Under the pieces are notes generated by a model that saw nothing but the letters and a program-made list of their open reading frames with translations, searched no databases and was not told the DNA's origin. The position numbers and the translations under genes are program-made. From Mauremys mutica (taxonomy: Eukaryota > Chordata > Testudines > Geoemydidae), in contig NC_059075.1 of the NCBI RefSeq assembly GCF_020497125.1, positions 46,660,003 to 46,724,002 of the forward strand: a stretch of DNA of 64,000 nucleotides, read 5' to 3'. Positions 24,606-36,346 of the stretch are shown piece by piece (the first letter of the stretch is position 1; the number at the start of each line of letters is the position of its first letter).

Positions 24606-27600
24606 CTGTGGGTAAAGACAAGAAAAAAATGTTATATTGATTTTGCTCAATGGAAAAAAAATAAAAATGTTGTAATGACTAGCAAACATTTCCTGCCCTT
24701 TCTCAGGAGTATTAGTGGAAAGCTGTTGGATGGTTTTGCAGAACAGCAAACACAAAAAGCAGAGCATGTTAAAGTAAATAGATAGGTAGTCTGACTGCAA
24801 GCAACACTGGATATTTCTGTTCATAAACCTTGCACCCAACCCACCTAAGAAGTGTATAAATCCCAGTTAATATAAATATACAAAATGTTAACAGAGTCCT
24901 AGTATTCTTCTCTAACTATATTCTGTTGAACTCAAAAAGCACCACCACAGGAATCTCTTTGTTGACTTCAAGATTTCTACTGTTTACTTGATCTTTTTCA
25001 CTGGACCATGACTCATCTCAATATTTTTTCTCTACACAGAATCTTTCTGGTTTGTGTACCTTTAAATATTTGATCTTGATATGAAGACATCAAGAGATAG
25101 AAAAGGGGTCGGCAACCTTTGGCATGAGGCCCATCAGGGTAATCTGCTGGCGGGCTGCAAGACATTTTGTTTACATTGACTGTCTGAAGGCATGGCCCCC
25201 CGCAGCTCCCAGTGGCCGTGGTTCGCTGTTCCTGGCCAATGGGAGCTGCAGAAAGCAGTGAACCGCGGCCACTGGGAGCTATGGGGGGCCGTGCCTCCAG
25301 ACAGTCAATGTAAAGAAAATGTCTCACGGCCTGCCAGCGTATTACCCTGATGGGCCGTGTGCTGAAGGTTGCCAACCCCTGAGATAGAGAATCCACCAAT
25401 TTCCTTAGTAGTTTGTTCCACTGGTTAATCAACCCTAACTGTTTAAAAATGTGTGCCTTATTTCTAAGTTGAATTGTCCGGTTTTAACTTCAGTCCTTGG
25501 TTCTAATTATGCCTATCTCTGCTAGATTAAAGAGCACTTCAGTAGTTGGTATTTTCTGTCCGTGAAGCTACTTACAATACCGTAATCAAGTCACCTCTCT
25601 TGTTTTGATAAATTAAACAGATTAAGCTTTTTAATTTTCTCAATGAGAGGCATTTTCTCCAGCTCTTGAATTTGTTTTGTGGCTCTTTACTGCATTCTCA
25701 TCAATTTTTCAACATTCTTTTAAAACTGTAGACACCATAACTGTATGCAGTATTCTATTATTGGTCTCACCAAGAAACAGCAAGTGACTTCCTCCAGCCA
25801 AAACTATGCATACTATGCTCAGAAGGTCATCACTCATTTAGCTGTATACTGATTGCATACTTGACTAATATAATGTATCTCTTTACTGCACCATTACTTA
25901 TCTGTGAACCTACCTGTTTAGAACATTGCTGCACTGAATACCTGTATTTGTCTGTGAACACGTCTTTAAAAGGGAATAAAAAATGCATTCTATTTTGGGA
26001 TTAAAAATACACACTTTACAGAAGAATTGAAGAGGGGAATGATCTGTTTTTATGCTTATAACAGATGCAAAAAAAAGCAGAATTTGGAAGCCAGATATGA
26101 AGGGCTATATGCGTATGTCTACACTGCAGTGTAAGCCCGGTCTTGAGCCTAGGTTCAAGTCTAATTCCCCTTGTGTGTACATTGCAATTGCACTAACCCA
26201 GGGTCCCAGGACCCTGCAGGTCTGGAGGGTCCGAGCTCAAGGTGAGCTGAGAACCAGGATTCAAGCCCTATTGCTTTGCAGTGTAGACACCATTTGACTC
26301 AGGTCCCGGGAGTCAGCTGGAAGTATCCCACAATTCCACAGGACAACCTCCTTAGCCCTCTCTATCCCAAGAATCTTCAATCCACTCTATTGAAAATGTA
26401 ACCCACCCCCTCCTTTGCAAATGGCAGCAGCTGAGGTCACTGTTAACCCATTCTCTTCTGATCACTGGTCTGCAAGTACGCTATCAGAGAGCCTCCTGAG
26501 TTTGCAATGGAGAGCGAACCAATCAAGACTTTTGAAAAATGAGCTGCTTCCTGGCAATGTGCAGGGTGGGCAGTAAAGTTTTTCCACAGTACACCATGGT
26601 CCTAGGCCTAGAGTGGCGACATTTCAGGGGTGGGGGGCACTAGGGATTCTGGGATACAGTTTACTTTACTAGGGTTGACTTGGGTCTGCGCCCTGCAGTG
26701 TGGACACCAGAGCCCTATGTTTGAGCAAAGGTTAGAAAAGTCTTAAGAAAGGGTTAAAATATATTGTAGACACTCAAGCCCATGAGTCCCTAACACAGGT
26801 CAGCTGACTCGAGTCCCACTAACGGTGCACTTACATTGCAGTGTAGACATACCCTCAGGGTAAAATTTTCAAGTATGTCCACCTATGATACATTTTACCC
26901 AAAAGGTCTGTAAAGGCAAACATGTAACTGTGCAGGTAAATAGATGTTTATGCCCTTGAAGTGTCACTTTCTTGTCTGTTAATCAGTCCTCTTGCCTACA
27001 ATGGCAAATCACACATTTTGTGAGCAAAAGTGCTATTTGTGAGTGAAACTGGAGTTTTGAGCACACTGCCTCTTATGTGCTCATCCATACAAATTCTGCC
27101 CTTAGGTCTCAATAGGAATTTTTTCTACAGTTTTTTATTAGTTGTGGCTCATATTTTATGCATTTAATGAGTATTTTCTGTATGTTTTCTGAAGAGAACA
27201 GAGAACTTACCTGAAATTTTATTCTCTTTCCTGGCCAGTAGTGGGAAAGCACCATTTGGTGTCCACGCTGCCACTTAAAGAACAGATGCCGAGTAAGATT
27301 GTCGGGAAGACAAGCCTTGTGATCTCGCAGGAGGTCTCTAGTAAGAAACTTACAATGACTTCCTGAGTGAAGAGTGGCATATAATAGGAAGGGGTCATCT
27401 TCTGACCTAAATAAACCACAAAGAGTAAAGATGGACGTCACTCATGGGCACTAAAAGGATGCAGGAAATGAATCAAGCATTCAGCTGAATTTTATTCACC
27501 ATCATTAATGCAAATTCCCATCACCACTAAGCTCTCTGTTAAAACAAAGAACTTTTCCTGTTTACCACAAAGCATCCAAATGTTAGGAAGGGAATTAAAA

Positions 27601-29900
27601 TTTAGCTGCCTAGTAGAAAGAATGTATTCCTTCCCACTACAACACAGCAAGTAACAAAATGGTAACTTACTATGGGATTTAACAATAAACTGCTACTGTG
27701 AACAGAAGCACTAACAGTCAGATTGTGTCTTCAGGGGCCCCACACACGTGCACAAAACTGTACTGCATCCATACAGATCAATAATTTCATGCGAGCATCT
27801 GATAGTGTCTCTAGTGCAGGGGTCGGCAACCTTTCAGAAGTGGTGTGCCGAGTCTTCATTTATTTTCTCTAATTTAAGGTTTTGCATGCCAGTAATATAT
27901 TTTAACATTTTTAGAAGGTCTCTTTCTATAAGTCTATAATATATAACTAAACTATTGTTGTATGTAAAGTAAATAAGGTTTTTAAAATGTTTAAGAAGCT
28001 TCATTTAAAATTAAATTAAAATGCAGAGCCCCCCGGACTGATGGCCAGGACCTGGGCAGTGTGAGTGCCACTGAAAATCAGCATGTGTGCCGCCTTCAGT
28101 ATGTGTGCCATAGGTTGCCTACCCCTGCTCTAGTGTCATGCATAACACAGTGTAACTCTGATTCATAGACTTGTGGGTGGGTTCATTCCCAAGAAACGTA
28201 AAGACTTTTTCAGAGAATATACTCGACTTCATATTCATTGAAATGAGACAGACGTGGGATGGGGAGGGGACATTAATTTTTTTGTTCAACTTTTTATCCC
28301 TCCCTGAGAAAAGCCCCATTACATAACAACAGCTCTGCAATTCTACAGTACTTTCCATCCAAGGATCTAAAATAGTTAAGTCAGAAGAACTGCTGCACAT
28401 TTATTATAGGTGGAGCCAGCAGGTGTATCTATAGTTAACACTGTGCATTACAAGATTCTGTTTTCAGTTGCTTACAACTTTGCCAAACTTTAACCATTCA
28501 GTTTGAAATTTTCCATGCTGGGTTTCTGCTCAGGCTGGATAGTGTGGGTTTTTGGGTTTTTTTTTTGAAGTTTCAGCAAAATTGGTTTACCTGCTTCTGA
28601 GAAGAAAAAATGCAGTTTTGCCCATGTTAAAAATTATTACAATCATTTTGCCAAGAAGCTCTCTAGCACCTCCAAACTGGAGCAGGGACTTAAATTCAGC
28701 ATGGTGGACAGGGGAGTCTTTGTGCCGGGGATGTGCCTTTTCCTGTTCCCATGAAAAACAACCCCATTGGCCAAGTGATGAGCTTTTGAAAAAATCTTAG
28801 CTAAATTCTCTGTAGATTCCATCTACACTTAGCTGCCAAACTCTAACAAGTCTCTACTGAGCATGTGTGAACTAAGATTTTTCAAAAACACTTCCCTTTC
28901 CAGAACCTGGAGTAGAACTCAAGGTTCCCTACTCTCAACATTCCTCTGCTGTCAAGAAATATTTGGCAAAATGTGCATCTCATCCCCTTCTAGTACTGGT
29001 CCACACAGAGCAGTGATTTTCAACTGGTGGTCCACAGACTATGTCTAAGATTTCCAAAAGGGTCCGTACCACCATTCAAAATTTTTTAGGGATCCACAAA
29101 TGAAAAAGGTTGAAAACCACTGACAGATAGGATAACATATACTATCAGTTAATCTGTTAGCTCAATTGGCAGGGGTCTACCTGTGGATCTAAAGGTTCCT
29201 ACCCTGCTGATGATTCATATAGGTGTCAATATACATACATCTACACAGCACTCAAACACCCGTGGCTGGCCCAAGTCAACTGACTTGGGCTCGCTGCGCT
29301 TGGACTGTGTGGCTGTAAAATTGCTGTACATTCAGGCTCACGCTGGAGCCTGTGCTTTGGGATCCCATGAGGGGTGAGGATCCCAGAGCCTGGGCTCAAA
29401 CCTGAGCCGGAATATCTACACAGCAATTTTTTGCCCCACAGCCCGAGCTGGCTGACTCGGGCCAGCTGCAGGTCTTTTAATTCAGTACAGACATACCCTA
29501 AGACTCTACATTATTAGAGTTCTGTATTTTAGCACAATTTTTAATCTGTTTTCTCTGACCATTTAGACTGTAAACTCCATGGAGCAAGGAATATATTGTT
29601 CTCTTTTGCATATATAGGGCTGAGCTCTGTCAGTGCTTAATAATAAATAGTATTGTAGTAAGTCACAAAATTAGATGGTTTAAGTAATTAAAAATAAAAA
29701 TGAATCTAGTTTTGACCGCCAGTAAATTGAGTCATCTTCTTCAATACTTACACATCTTCAGCAAAGAAGAAGTCTGCTTTCTTCTGCATAGCAGCGACAA
29801 TGTGCCTTTTCCAGCTATGAGACCCAGTCAGCATGTGTTTGCGGCCCAGCACGAGCAACCGCAGATTCTGCTGTGCCAGGTGGAAGACAACATCAAGTAG
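24477..29900 (-). CDS. PRORP: PRORP (MRPP3), protein-only RNase P catalytic subunit, last three coding exons; 5' part outside window
   Basis: Encodes the metallonuclease subunit of mitochondrial RNase P, which cleaves 5' leaders from mitochondrial pre-tRNAs together with TRMT10C and HSD17B10. The three exons join in phase to about 156 codons of the NYN nuclease domain and C-terminus. Visible family marks are [13 protein letters not shown], the Asp pair in SEDDPF, the Asp in [10 protein letters not shown] (metal-ligand positions in this family), then WHIPYDE and KWLCLQ, whose His and Cys match half of the structural zinc site. The protein is normally near 580 residues. The upstream exons (PPR repeats, CxxC half of the zinc site, VIDGLN Asp) were looked for from 29901 to 64000 and not found. 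The gene lies upstream of PSMA6 on the same strand, as in human. Confidence 0.95.
25103..25381. mobile_element. hAT-type element of the 'aggggtcggcaacc' family
   Basis: Left end aaggggtcggcaaccttt and right end aaggttgccaacccctg are inverted. Flanking 8-mers agatagaa and agatagag match at 7 of 8. The interior is a large imperfect palindrome (catggccccccgcagctccc and its inverse). It sits inside an antisense CR1 in the last PRORP intron. Confidence 0.85.
25390..25950 (-). mobile_element. CR1 LINE 3' part, antisense
   Basis: Reads as the reverse complement of CR1 RT tail and 3' region: 'gttccactggttaatcaac', 'ctctgctagattaaagagca', 'taatcaagtcacctctct', 'attggtctcaccaagaaa'. Degraded, no open frame. 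Lies in the last PRORP intron. Confidence 0.75.
26111..26855. mobile_element. Harbinger-like MITE, about 745 bp
   Basis: gtatgtctacactgcagtgt (26113 on) is mirrored by acattgcagtgtagacatac (ending 26852). Interior non-coding. Lies in the last PRORP intron, about 0.4 kb from the 27211 exon. Confidence 0.75.
27211..27406 (-). CDS. PRORP: PRORP coding exon, second from last
   Basis: This 196-bp exon has acceptor TTTAG before 27406 and donor GTAAG after 27211. It encodes [20 protein letters not shown], then [15 protein letters not shown] to GKRIKFQ. It holds three of the acidic residues that bind catalytic metal ions in PRORP enzymes (the DD pair and the Asp of TRD). The frame is intact, so the catalytic core looks functional. 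Confidence 0.96.
27817..28127. mobile_element. 311-bp hAT-type element, copy 1
   Basis: Ends caggggtcggcaaccttt and aggttgcctacccctg; perfect 8-bp duplication ctctagtg at 27809-27816 and 28128-28135. AT-rich interior with 'tataagtctataatatataa' and a short GC-rich end. Near identical to 30428-30738. Confidence 0.92.
29011..29122. mobile_element. 112-bp hAT-type MITE
   Basis: Ends cagtgattttcaactggt and gttgaaaaccactg are inverted; flanking 8-mers acacagag and acagatag agree at 6 of 8. Confidence 0.75.
29230..29505. mobile_element. Harbinger-like MITE close to a PRORP exon
   Basis: Begins 'acatctacacagcac' and ends 'cagtacagacatacccta'. Interior contains inverted 'cctgagccggaatatctaca' type blocks. 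About 250 bp from the 29752 exon. Confidence 0.55.
29565..29655 (+). repeat. L2/MIR-like LINE 3' tail
   Basis: 'agactgtaaactccatggag' then 'tcagtgcttaataataaata' resembles the common 3' end of L2-type elements. A related tail is at 58855-58952. Confidence 0.5.
29752..29900 (-). CDS. PRORP: PRORP coding exon, third from last
   Basis: This 149-bp exon follows a pyrimidine-rich acceptor (TTTCCCGCAG) and ends before GTAAGT at 29751-29746. It encodes [20 protein letters not shown] then [10 protein letters not shown] to [10 protein letters not shown], plus two bases of a split Val. This is the NYN-domain strand and helix after the first catalytic Asp. It enters in phase 0, so the preceding exon should end on a complete codon. 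Confidence 0.94.
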
Positions 29901-30427
29901 CTGCGGGAAACAAAAGCAAAAGCACAGACTGTTTTAGCTGTAAAAACAAGAATGACAGGAAATATATTTTCTTCTCTATGTCTTTAGTCAAGGGATTCCT
30001 ATCATTTCCCTAGACAGTCTCCCAGGAATCTTTCCTAGGGTCAGCAGTAGGTAGGAAACTCTCATTTTTAAGTATAAAAAAATTAACTAACCTGTTAAAA
30101 AGTGTCAATTATCAAACACATACACAAAAAGAAAAATGTACTGTTATTAACTGCTTTAAACTTTTGCAACATTCTTGTAATTAATACATGGGAATTGATG
30201 CAGAGCTCCCTGGACAGCTCAACAGGTAAGAGTCAAATGGAAGACTTGAATCACCTTGGGATTCTCGCACCGGGAATGGTGCTGAGGTGAAGCCCTTGAG
30301 CTTAGTCAAGGAAGTGAGGAAGGCTTGATTATTTAGCCTGTGCTGCTCCAGTAGCACCACCTACTGTAGTGGTTGCAAAAGTATAATTGATAGGTACTGC
30401 TCTAAAAGAGGAAGAGAGACTATAAAA

Positions 30428-30738
30428 CAGGGGTCGGCAACCTTTCAGAAGTGGTGTGCCGAGTCTTCATTTATTCACTCAGATTTAAGGATTTGCATGC
30501 CAGTAATACATTTTAATGTTTTTAGAAGGTATCTTTCTATAAGTCTATAATATATAACTAAACTATTGTTGTATGTAAACTAAATAAGGTTTTTAAAATG
30601 TTTAAGAAGCTTCATTTAAAATTAAATTAAAATGCAGAGCCCCCTGGACCGGTGGCCAGGACCCAGGCAGTGTGAGTGTCACTGAAAATCAGCTTGCATG
30701 CCGCCTTCGGCACGCGTGCCATAGGTTGCCTATCCCTG
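30428..30738. mobile_element. 311-bp hAT-type element, copy 2
   Basis: Same ends, length and orientation as the copy at 27817-28127, with its own perfect 8-bp duplication ctataaaa (30420-30427 and 30739-30746). The two differ only at scattered positions. Confidence 0.92.
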
Positions 30739-30746
30739 CTATAAAA

Positions 30747-31444
30747 GTATGAAGGGGTTGATGAAAGCATCATTAAAACCAGTATCAACCAATGCATGAA
30801 TCAATATTCCAGGGTGGTAAAGGTCATCACTATGCTAGATTCTCCACTGAGGGACCGTACACCAAAGGTGCAAGTTAGAACTGCACCTGTGCCATTCTAA
30901 CTTGTGCTGGGGCCAGGTCACTGAGGATCAGGGGGCCACAACTGGCTCCCTGTGGCCTTCCCTCTCCATTGCACCCAGGCAGAGATCGGACAGGGTGGAG
31001 AACCTAACCCTTTAAGTACACTGAACACACATATGGATTGACTGCAAATTAATAGCATTACCATATTGCCCCAAAAAGGAGGAAAATTAGTTCCTGAGAT
31101 TGCAGTACATTGCCTGGGGACTATACATACAAATGCTTTAGGAAAGAGAGCTCCCTAATTCTTTATTGCTATTGCCTCCATAGTCTGTTAGTATTTTTTC
31201 CTCTATCACTGCTGACTCCCTAGCCCTCTCCCCTGCCCCTCTTCCCCCTTGTTTCTTCTCCCACCCTCTCCTCCTCTTTGTGACTGTCTTCAACAGGCTC
31301 CTTTGCCATAGGAACAAGACAGGGTTCGCTTAGTAGCCACGGAAGTGGGAAAGGGAGCCAAAAATGTTTTATGGTTTATTGTCTGCTGGCACTCCTAGCT
31401 GCTGCTGCTATAATACTGGAACGATGGGGGTGAAGGCTCTGTAC
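30747..31444. other. PRORP intron, nothing recognised
   Basis: Mixed composition; a pyrimidine-rich stretch lies at 31195-31290. No domains or element ends were recognised. Confidence 0.5.
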
Positions 31445-31720
31445 ACTGAGCCCTGGTCTAGACTACAAATGTATGTCAGTATAACTGTGTTGGTACCCAC
31501 ACCCCTGAGTGATGCAGTTATACCAACCTAACTCCTGGTGTAGACAGTGCTATGTCAATGAGAGGGCTTCTCCCATTGCCATAGCTACTGCATCTCGGGG
31601 AGGTGGACTACCTACGCCATCAGGTGAAGCTTTCCCATTGCCATAGGTAGTGTCTTCACAAAGCACTACAGTAGCACAGCTGCACTGGCGCAGCTCTGTA
31701 AGTGTAGACAAGCCCAAGTT
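31445..31720. mobile_element. Harbinger-like MITE
   Basis: gccctggtctagactacaaa at the left and gtaagtgtagacaagccc at the right are degraded inverted ends of the TCTACAC type. Non-coding. Confidence 0.6.
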
Positions 31721-31953
31721 TAAAGATGGGCCTCGGTGGTCTCAGTGCTGGAGCGGAGCACTGGAGTTTACTAGTGACTGACAGAGTTGGCTGCCATTTG
31801 CAGGAGATCATGCTAGACATCCAACATTTCTTTACATACATGGGGTCTACTTTCCTCTGCTTGAAAGAAATAGCTCATAATATGGCTAGACAATAACTAA
31901 ATAATATGGTTTTAGCCTATGAAATGGCAGATAAAGTAAGTTGTCTAACATGT

Positions 31954-31972
31954 TCTCTCTCTCTCTCTCTCT
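31954..31972. repeat. (TC)n microsatellite
   Basis: Nine to ten TC units directly upstream of the Penelope fragment. Confidence 0.9.
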
Positions 31973-32039
31973 GTTGCAAGGATAGGTTCCTTGGTTTATG
32001 GCTGACTTAGAACAATGATTCCTTAGCTCTCGTCCAACA

Positions 32040-32826
32040 AAGCCTGATGCCAACTCTGTCCACATATCTATTCACATATCTATTCAGAGGACACCATCAT
32101 AGGACCTAATCACATTAGCCACACTATCAGAGGTTCGTTCACCTGCACATCTACCAATGTGATATATGCCATCATGTGCCAGCAATGCCCCTTTGCCATG
32201 TACATTGGACAAACTGGACAGTCTCTATGCAAAAGAATAAATGGACACAAATCAGACGTAAAAAATTATGACATTCGAAGAACAGTCGGAGAACACTTCA
32301 ACCTCCCTGGCCACTCAATTACAGACCTCAAAGTCGCAATACTCCAACAAAAAAAATTCAAAAACAGACTCCAGTGAGAAACTGCAGAATTGGAATTAAT
32401 TTGCAAACTGGACACCATTAAATTAGACTTGAATAAAGACTGGGAGTGGATGGGTCGTTACACAAAGTAAAAACTATTTCCTCATGCTAATTTTTTGCCC
32501 TACTGTTACTCATTCCTTCTTTTCAACTGTTGGAAATGGGCCATCCTGATTATCACTACAAAAGTTTTTTTTTCTCCTGCTGATAATAGCCCACCTTAAT
32601 TGATTACTCTCGTTATAGTTGGTATGGCAACACCCATTTTTTCATGTTCTCTGTGTATATATACACCTTCCTACTGTATTTTCATCTGCATGCATCCGAT
32701 GAAGTGGGTTTTAGCCCACGAAAGCTTAAGCTCAAATAAATTTGTTAGTCTCTAAGGTGCCACAAGTACTCCTCGTTCCTTTTGCTGATATAGACTAACA
32801 CAGCTACCACTCTGAAACCTGTCAGA
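32040..32826 (+). pseudogene. Penelope-like retroelement 3' part with GIY-YIG endonuclease
   Basis: A frame from about 32110 gives VIYAIMCQQCPF, MYIGQTGQSLCKRINGHKSD and VGEHFNLPGHS, then a stop at 32375-32377 and further readable text LELICKLDT and WEWMGRYT to 32468. VIY...YIGQT...R.NGH is the GIY-YIG nuclease core that follows the reverse transcriptase in Penelope-like elements, preceded by the Cys pair CQQC. The RT is missing, so this copy is 5' truncated. The 3' end (32691-32826) carries the terminal sequence found as isolated copies elsewhere in the window. Confidence 0.85.
32691..32733 (+). ncRNA. Hammerhead-ribozyme-like core in Penelope terminal repeat
   Basis: Order seen: CCGATGA, stem gtggg-loop-cccac, GAAA, then gcttaagc and TC. 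A hammerhead core is CUGANGA, stem II, GAAA, stem III, UH. Here the U after the first C is replaced by C, and stem I is not convincing, so activity is doubtful. Penelope-like elements are known to carry hammerhead motifs in their terminal repeats. Confidence 0.4.
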
Positions 32827-32829
32827 TTA

Positions 32830-33760
32830 TATATATTTTTAAATAACAAATTTCCTTATCTATGTTCCTAACAACACATTAGAGCTGAAATAATTTTACA
32901 GTTCAATTATATTTTCTCACTATTTATGTTGTTTACTTTTTGCATATTTCAACTGTACAGGAATAATTGATTGGTCTGTTTCACTTTTTTATAGTCACTT
33001 TCACTCTCCAGCGCAGGCCAGGTGCTGCAATGTTTGGGATGCAAACACTGAAGGAGAACATGTTTGGTTTCTTAAAACTGTTTCCACAGAAATTAAAAGT
33101 CTTAATGGAAATATTTTTGGTGGTTTTCTAAAAACTGATTGTTACAACATGTAGAGCCAGATCCTAAGCTGCTGTAAGTCAATGCTATTCCAATGTACTG
33201 ATTTATACTACTTGAAATTTTTAAATTTTAGGCCAAAAGTTTAAAGGAAGGTACAACTCTTCTTTTTGCCATTTACATCATTTCCACTCAAATGCCTATT
33301 TACCATAATCCCATCTAACTAACCAGTTCACACAGCCTTTTCATTATGCACAAAAACCTTTTTTTAAAATAATGAATTCTTCAGGGCAAGGCTATATTGC
33401 TTTAATAAAACATTGTGTTCAAAGTATTTCCACGTGGTAGAATTAACTGCATGCAATAGCTTTCAGGAAATGAAGTCTGACTTTGGGTAAAGCATCACAC
33501 AGTGGGCTGAGAATGGCAGAGAGATTTTCTGAGTAATCCTAGACAGCAAATTTTCCATTTTTGATAGCGGTACAGTAGCGATTCTATAGTTGATGTAACT
33601 AGCATATTCTTAAAAGTGACTTGAAGAGAAAAAGGAAATGGACTTGTGCTTTCTTTTTGCCTTTTTTTTTTTAAATGCACAAGACAACTGAAAGGTTGGG
33701 ACATGGAGTTGTTTGATTTTTTTCCCCCAGCTTGTTTTTTGACTTAAGACTATCAAATCT
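32830..33760. other. PRORP intron, nothing recognised
   Basis: AT-rich, with a T10 run near 33663. No supported feature. Confidence 0.5.
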
Positions 33761-33765
33761 TAGGG

Positions 33766-34175
33766 TTGGCCCACACACAAACTGCCACCCAAATAACTAA
33801 ACTGGTTTTAATTAACATCTAATATTTTGTTTCTGAAGTTTATGTATGGACATTCTTATTCTGAAATACAAGTGTCTTATTTTGATTTAGCATAAGTCAA
33901 TTCCTTTCTCACTTAAACGTAGGCCTGCTCTACTGGTTTAAATAAAAGTGTAATTTTAAACTGATTGAGTTATATCAGACACACATAAACAGTTTAAACC
34001 TAAGTTATGTTGGCTTACCTTGCACGTGTAAATTTAGAGTATTTAAAAGTAAATTTACTTCTACTCCGAAATCAGAGTGCCCACACACAGAACTTGCACC
34101 AAAATAACAAAAGGTGCAAATTACAACAAATTTATTATTTCGGTGTAAGTTTGTCTGTAGACCAGCCCTTGGTCA
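33766..34175. mobile_element. MITE-like repeat cluster
   Basis: 'gttggcccacacacaaactg' near the left, 'gtctgtagaccagccctt' near the right, and an internal 'aggcctgctctactggttta' suggest one or two overlapping degraded TCTACAC-type elements. Confidence 0.4.
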
Positions 34176-34299
34176 ATGAGAAACAGGTTCAATTAAACTC
34201 AGAAAAGGCATTCAAAGTGAAATAAGTTTGTCTACAGAGGTCAGAGGAGTTTACACCACTTTAACTTGTGCAGACAACCCCTTATGCAGTCTGAATAAA

Positions 34300-35240
34300 A
34301 AAACTTCTCCTTGTACTTATCCAGGGTTCACCCTGCTTGGTAACAAGGGGATGTCATAATCCTACTTTCTCTACTCATTCACATAGGCTTCCTGAAAAAA
34401 CAAGACCAGACTTTAAATGAAAAAATCATTTTTTAAAATTTTCTCCATCAAACCCTTTCACCATCCCTCCTCTCCAAAAAAAATCCCCAAACCCAAACAC
34501 CCAACTTTCAGGTCTTCTTTATACAGCATGAGGAGCAAAAGACCATTTAAAAAACCCTTCGTAGGTCACATTTATCTTCTCCTGTTTCCTGGAGTTTCCC
34601 CTGTAAACTGAAGCATCTTGACGGATTGATGATCATCTTTGTTTCTGACCCCAAAATGAAACTATGAAGGTGTTGGCATTTATCTGGTACTGGAGAGGGG
34701 TGGCTACAGTTTTTTGTCTCCCTGTTTAATAGTAAAATTAATACTTGGCATACGTTTTTATATCTCTTTGAAAAAAATCCAAATCCTGAGTTTTTTTCTC
34801 AGTTTATTCCACCTCTCTACCTCACGCAAAGTCCTTACTCTGCCTTCGCTGAGATATTATATGAGCAAAGACCAAGATTTGATGCAGTATTTTAGGATTA
34901 TGATAAACTAATTTGTTGGACTCTAGGGTCTTGTGTTATTTGTAGATTTGATGCTCACCACTGCAGCATCTAGCCACTGTACAAAATTTAAAATATAAAC
35001 ACATGTACAATCTTCAAAGAGTGGAAAATCCCACCCTTTTGATTCTTATTGGATCTTCCTGGCTGAAGCATCAATAATTATGTGAAAGCTAGACTGGAAA
35101 GGTACACGGCTTTGCACTGTTCCTTTAAGCCATGTAAATTAGACTCTGATGGATTAGGAGGGGGTTGGCTGAAAAGAGGTGACCAGAAAAATTCAGTCAT
35201 AGACTCTCCACGGAGTACTTCCAGCTACCAGATCCCCCCA
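34300..35240. other. PRORP intron, nothing recognised
   Basis: AT-rich sequence with short frames only. Confidence 0.5.
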
Positions 35241-35257
35241 CCAAGTTCAAAACTAAG

Positions 35258-35948
35258 GGCTGACAGGTTTGTATAATTTTTGGTGATGCCCAGAACGGGT
35301 CCAAGTTTCGTCCCCGCACACACACACACACTGGGATGGGGTGCAGGATGGGGAGCAGCCGAGCAGGGGATGGGCTCTGGGAAGGAGTTTGAATGCAGGG
35401 TCTGAGCTGGGGCAAAGGGTTGGGGTGCAGGAGGGGATCTGGGGGACAGGCTCTGGGAGGGAGTTAGGCTGTGGAGTGCAGGCTGAGGAAGGGGGTTGGA
35501 GTTCAGGAGGGGATGCAGGGGGCAAGCTCTGGGAGGGAGTTTGGGGGCAGGGTGCAGAGTCTGGGCTGGGGTAGGGGTGCAGGAGAGGGTGAGGGGTGCA
35601 GCGCTGACCTCAGGTGGCTCCTGAAAGCAACCCGCACACCCCTCTGGCAGAAGCTCCTAGGTGGGGGGCTGGAGGGGTCTCCATGCGCCGCTGCCCACAG
35701 GCACCGTCCCTGCAGCTCCCATTGACTGCAACTTGGGGTGGCGGCAGCGTGCGGAGACATGCTCCCCCTCAGGGGCCACAGGAACATACCGGCCACTTCC
35801 GAAAGCAGAGCAGGCAGGCAGGAAGCTGCCTTAGCCCTGTTGCGCTGCCGGTGGAGAGACCCAGCCCCGAACTCTGGTGGAGAAGGGCCCCCGTGCTCTC
35901 ATATTGGTGGAGCATGGGCCCTACAGGCCTATACAACTCGCCGCCCCT
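35258..35948. mobile_element. GC-rich non-autonomous DNA element, about 690 bp
   Basis: Flanked by a direct repeat gctgacagg (about 35249-35257 and 35949-35957). Begins 'tttgtataatttttggtgat' and ends 'ggcctatacaactcgccgcc'. The body is G-rich 'gctctgggagggagtt' repeats. The same right end occurs on the insertion at 19441-20280. Its long open frames are compositional. Confidence 0.7.
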
Positions 35949-36079
35949 GCTGACAGGAAGAGTGCCTCAACTGATTTCAGTAGTCACAATGAGACACCAA
36001 AGAAGGGGCAGTGCTAAGACCAGTCTACATATGGCCTCAATTCAGCAATCAGGATAACTACTCCGGTACTGCCTCTAAG

Positions 36080-36345
36080 ACCATGTCTACACTAACCAAG
36101 GATAGACGCTGCTGCGATCGATGCAGAGGGCGTTGATTTAGTGGCTCTAGTGAAGACCCGCTAAATCGACCGCAGAATGCTCTCTGGTCAACTCTGGTAC
36201 TCCACTGGAACGAGAGGAGTAAGGTAAGTCAATGGGAGAGCATCTCCCATCGACGCAGCGCGGTGTAGACACTGCAGTAAGTTGACCTAAGCTACGTCAA
36301 CTCCAGCTACGTTATTCATGTAGCTGGAGTAGCGTAACTAAGGGT
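36080..36345. mobile_element. Harbinger-like MITE
   Basis: Starts at 'accatgtctacactaacc' and abuts a second element at 36347. Contains 'gctaaatcgaccgcagaatg' and 'cgacgcagcgcggtgtagac' blocks; CG dinucleotides are frequent, suggesting a younger insert. Confidence 0.6.
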
Positions 36346-36346
36346 A

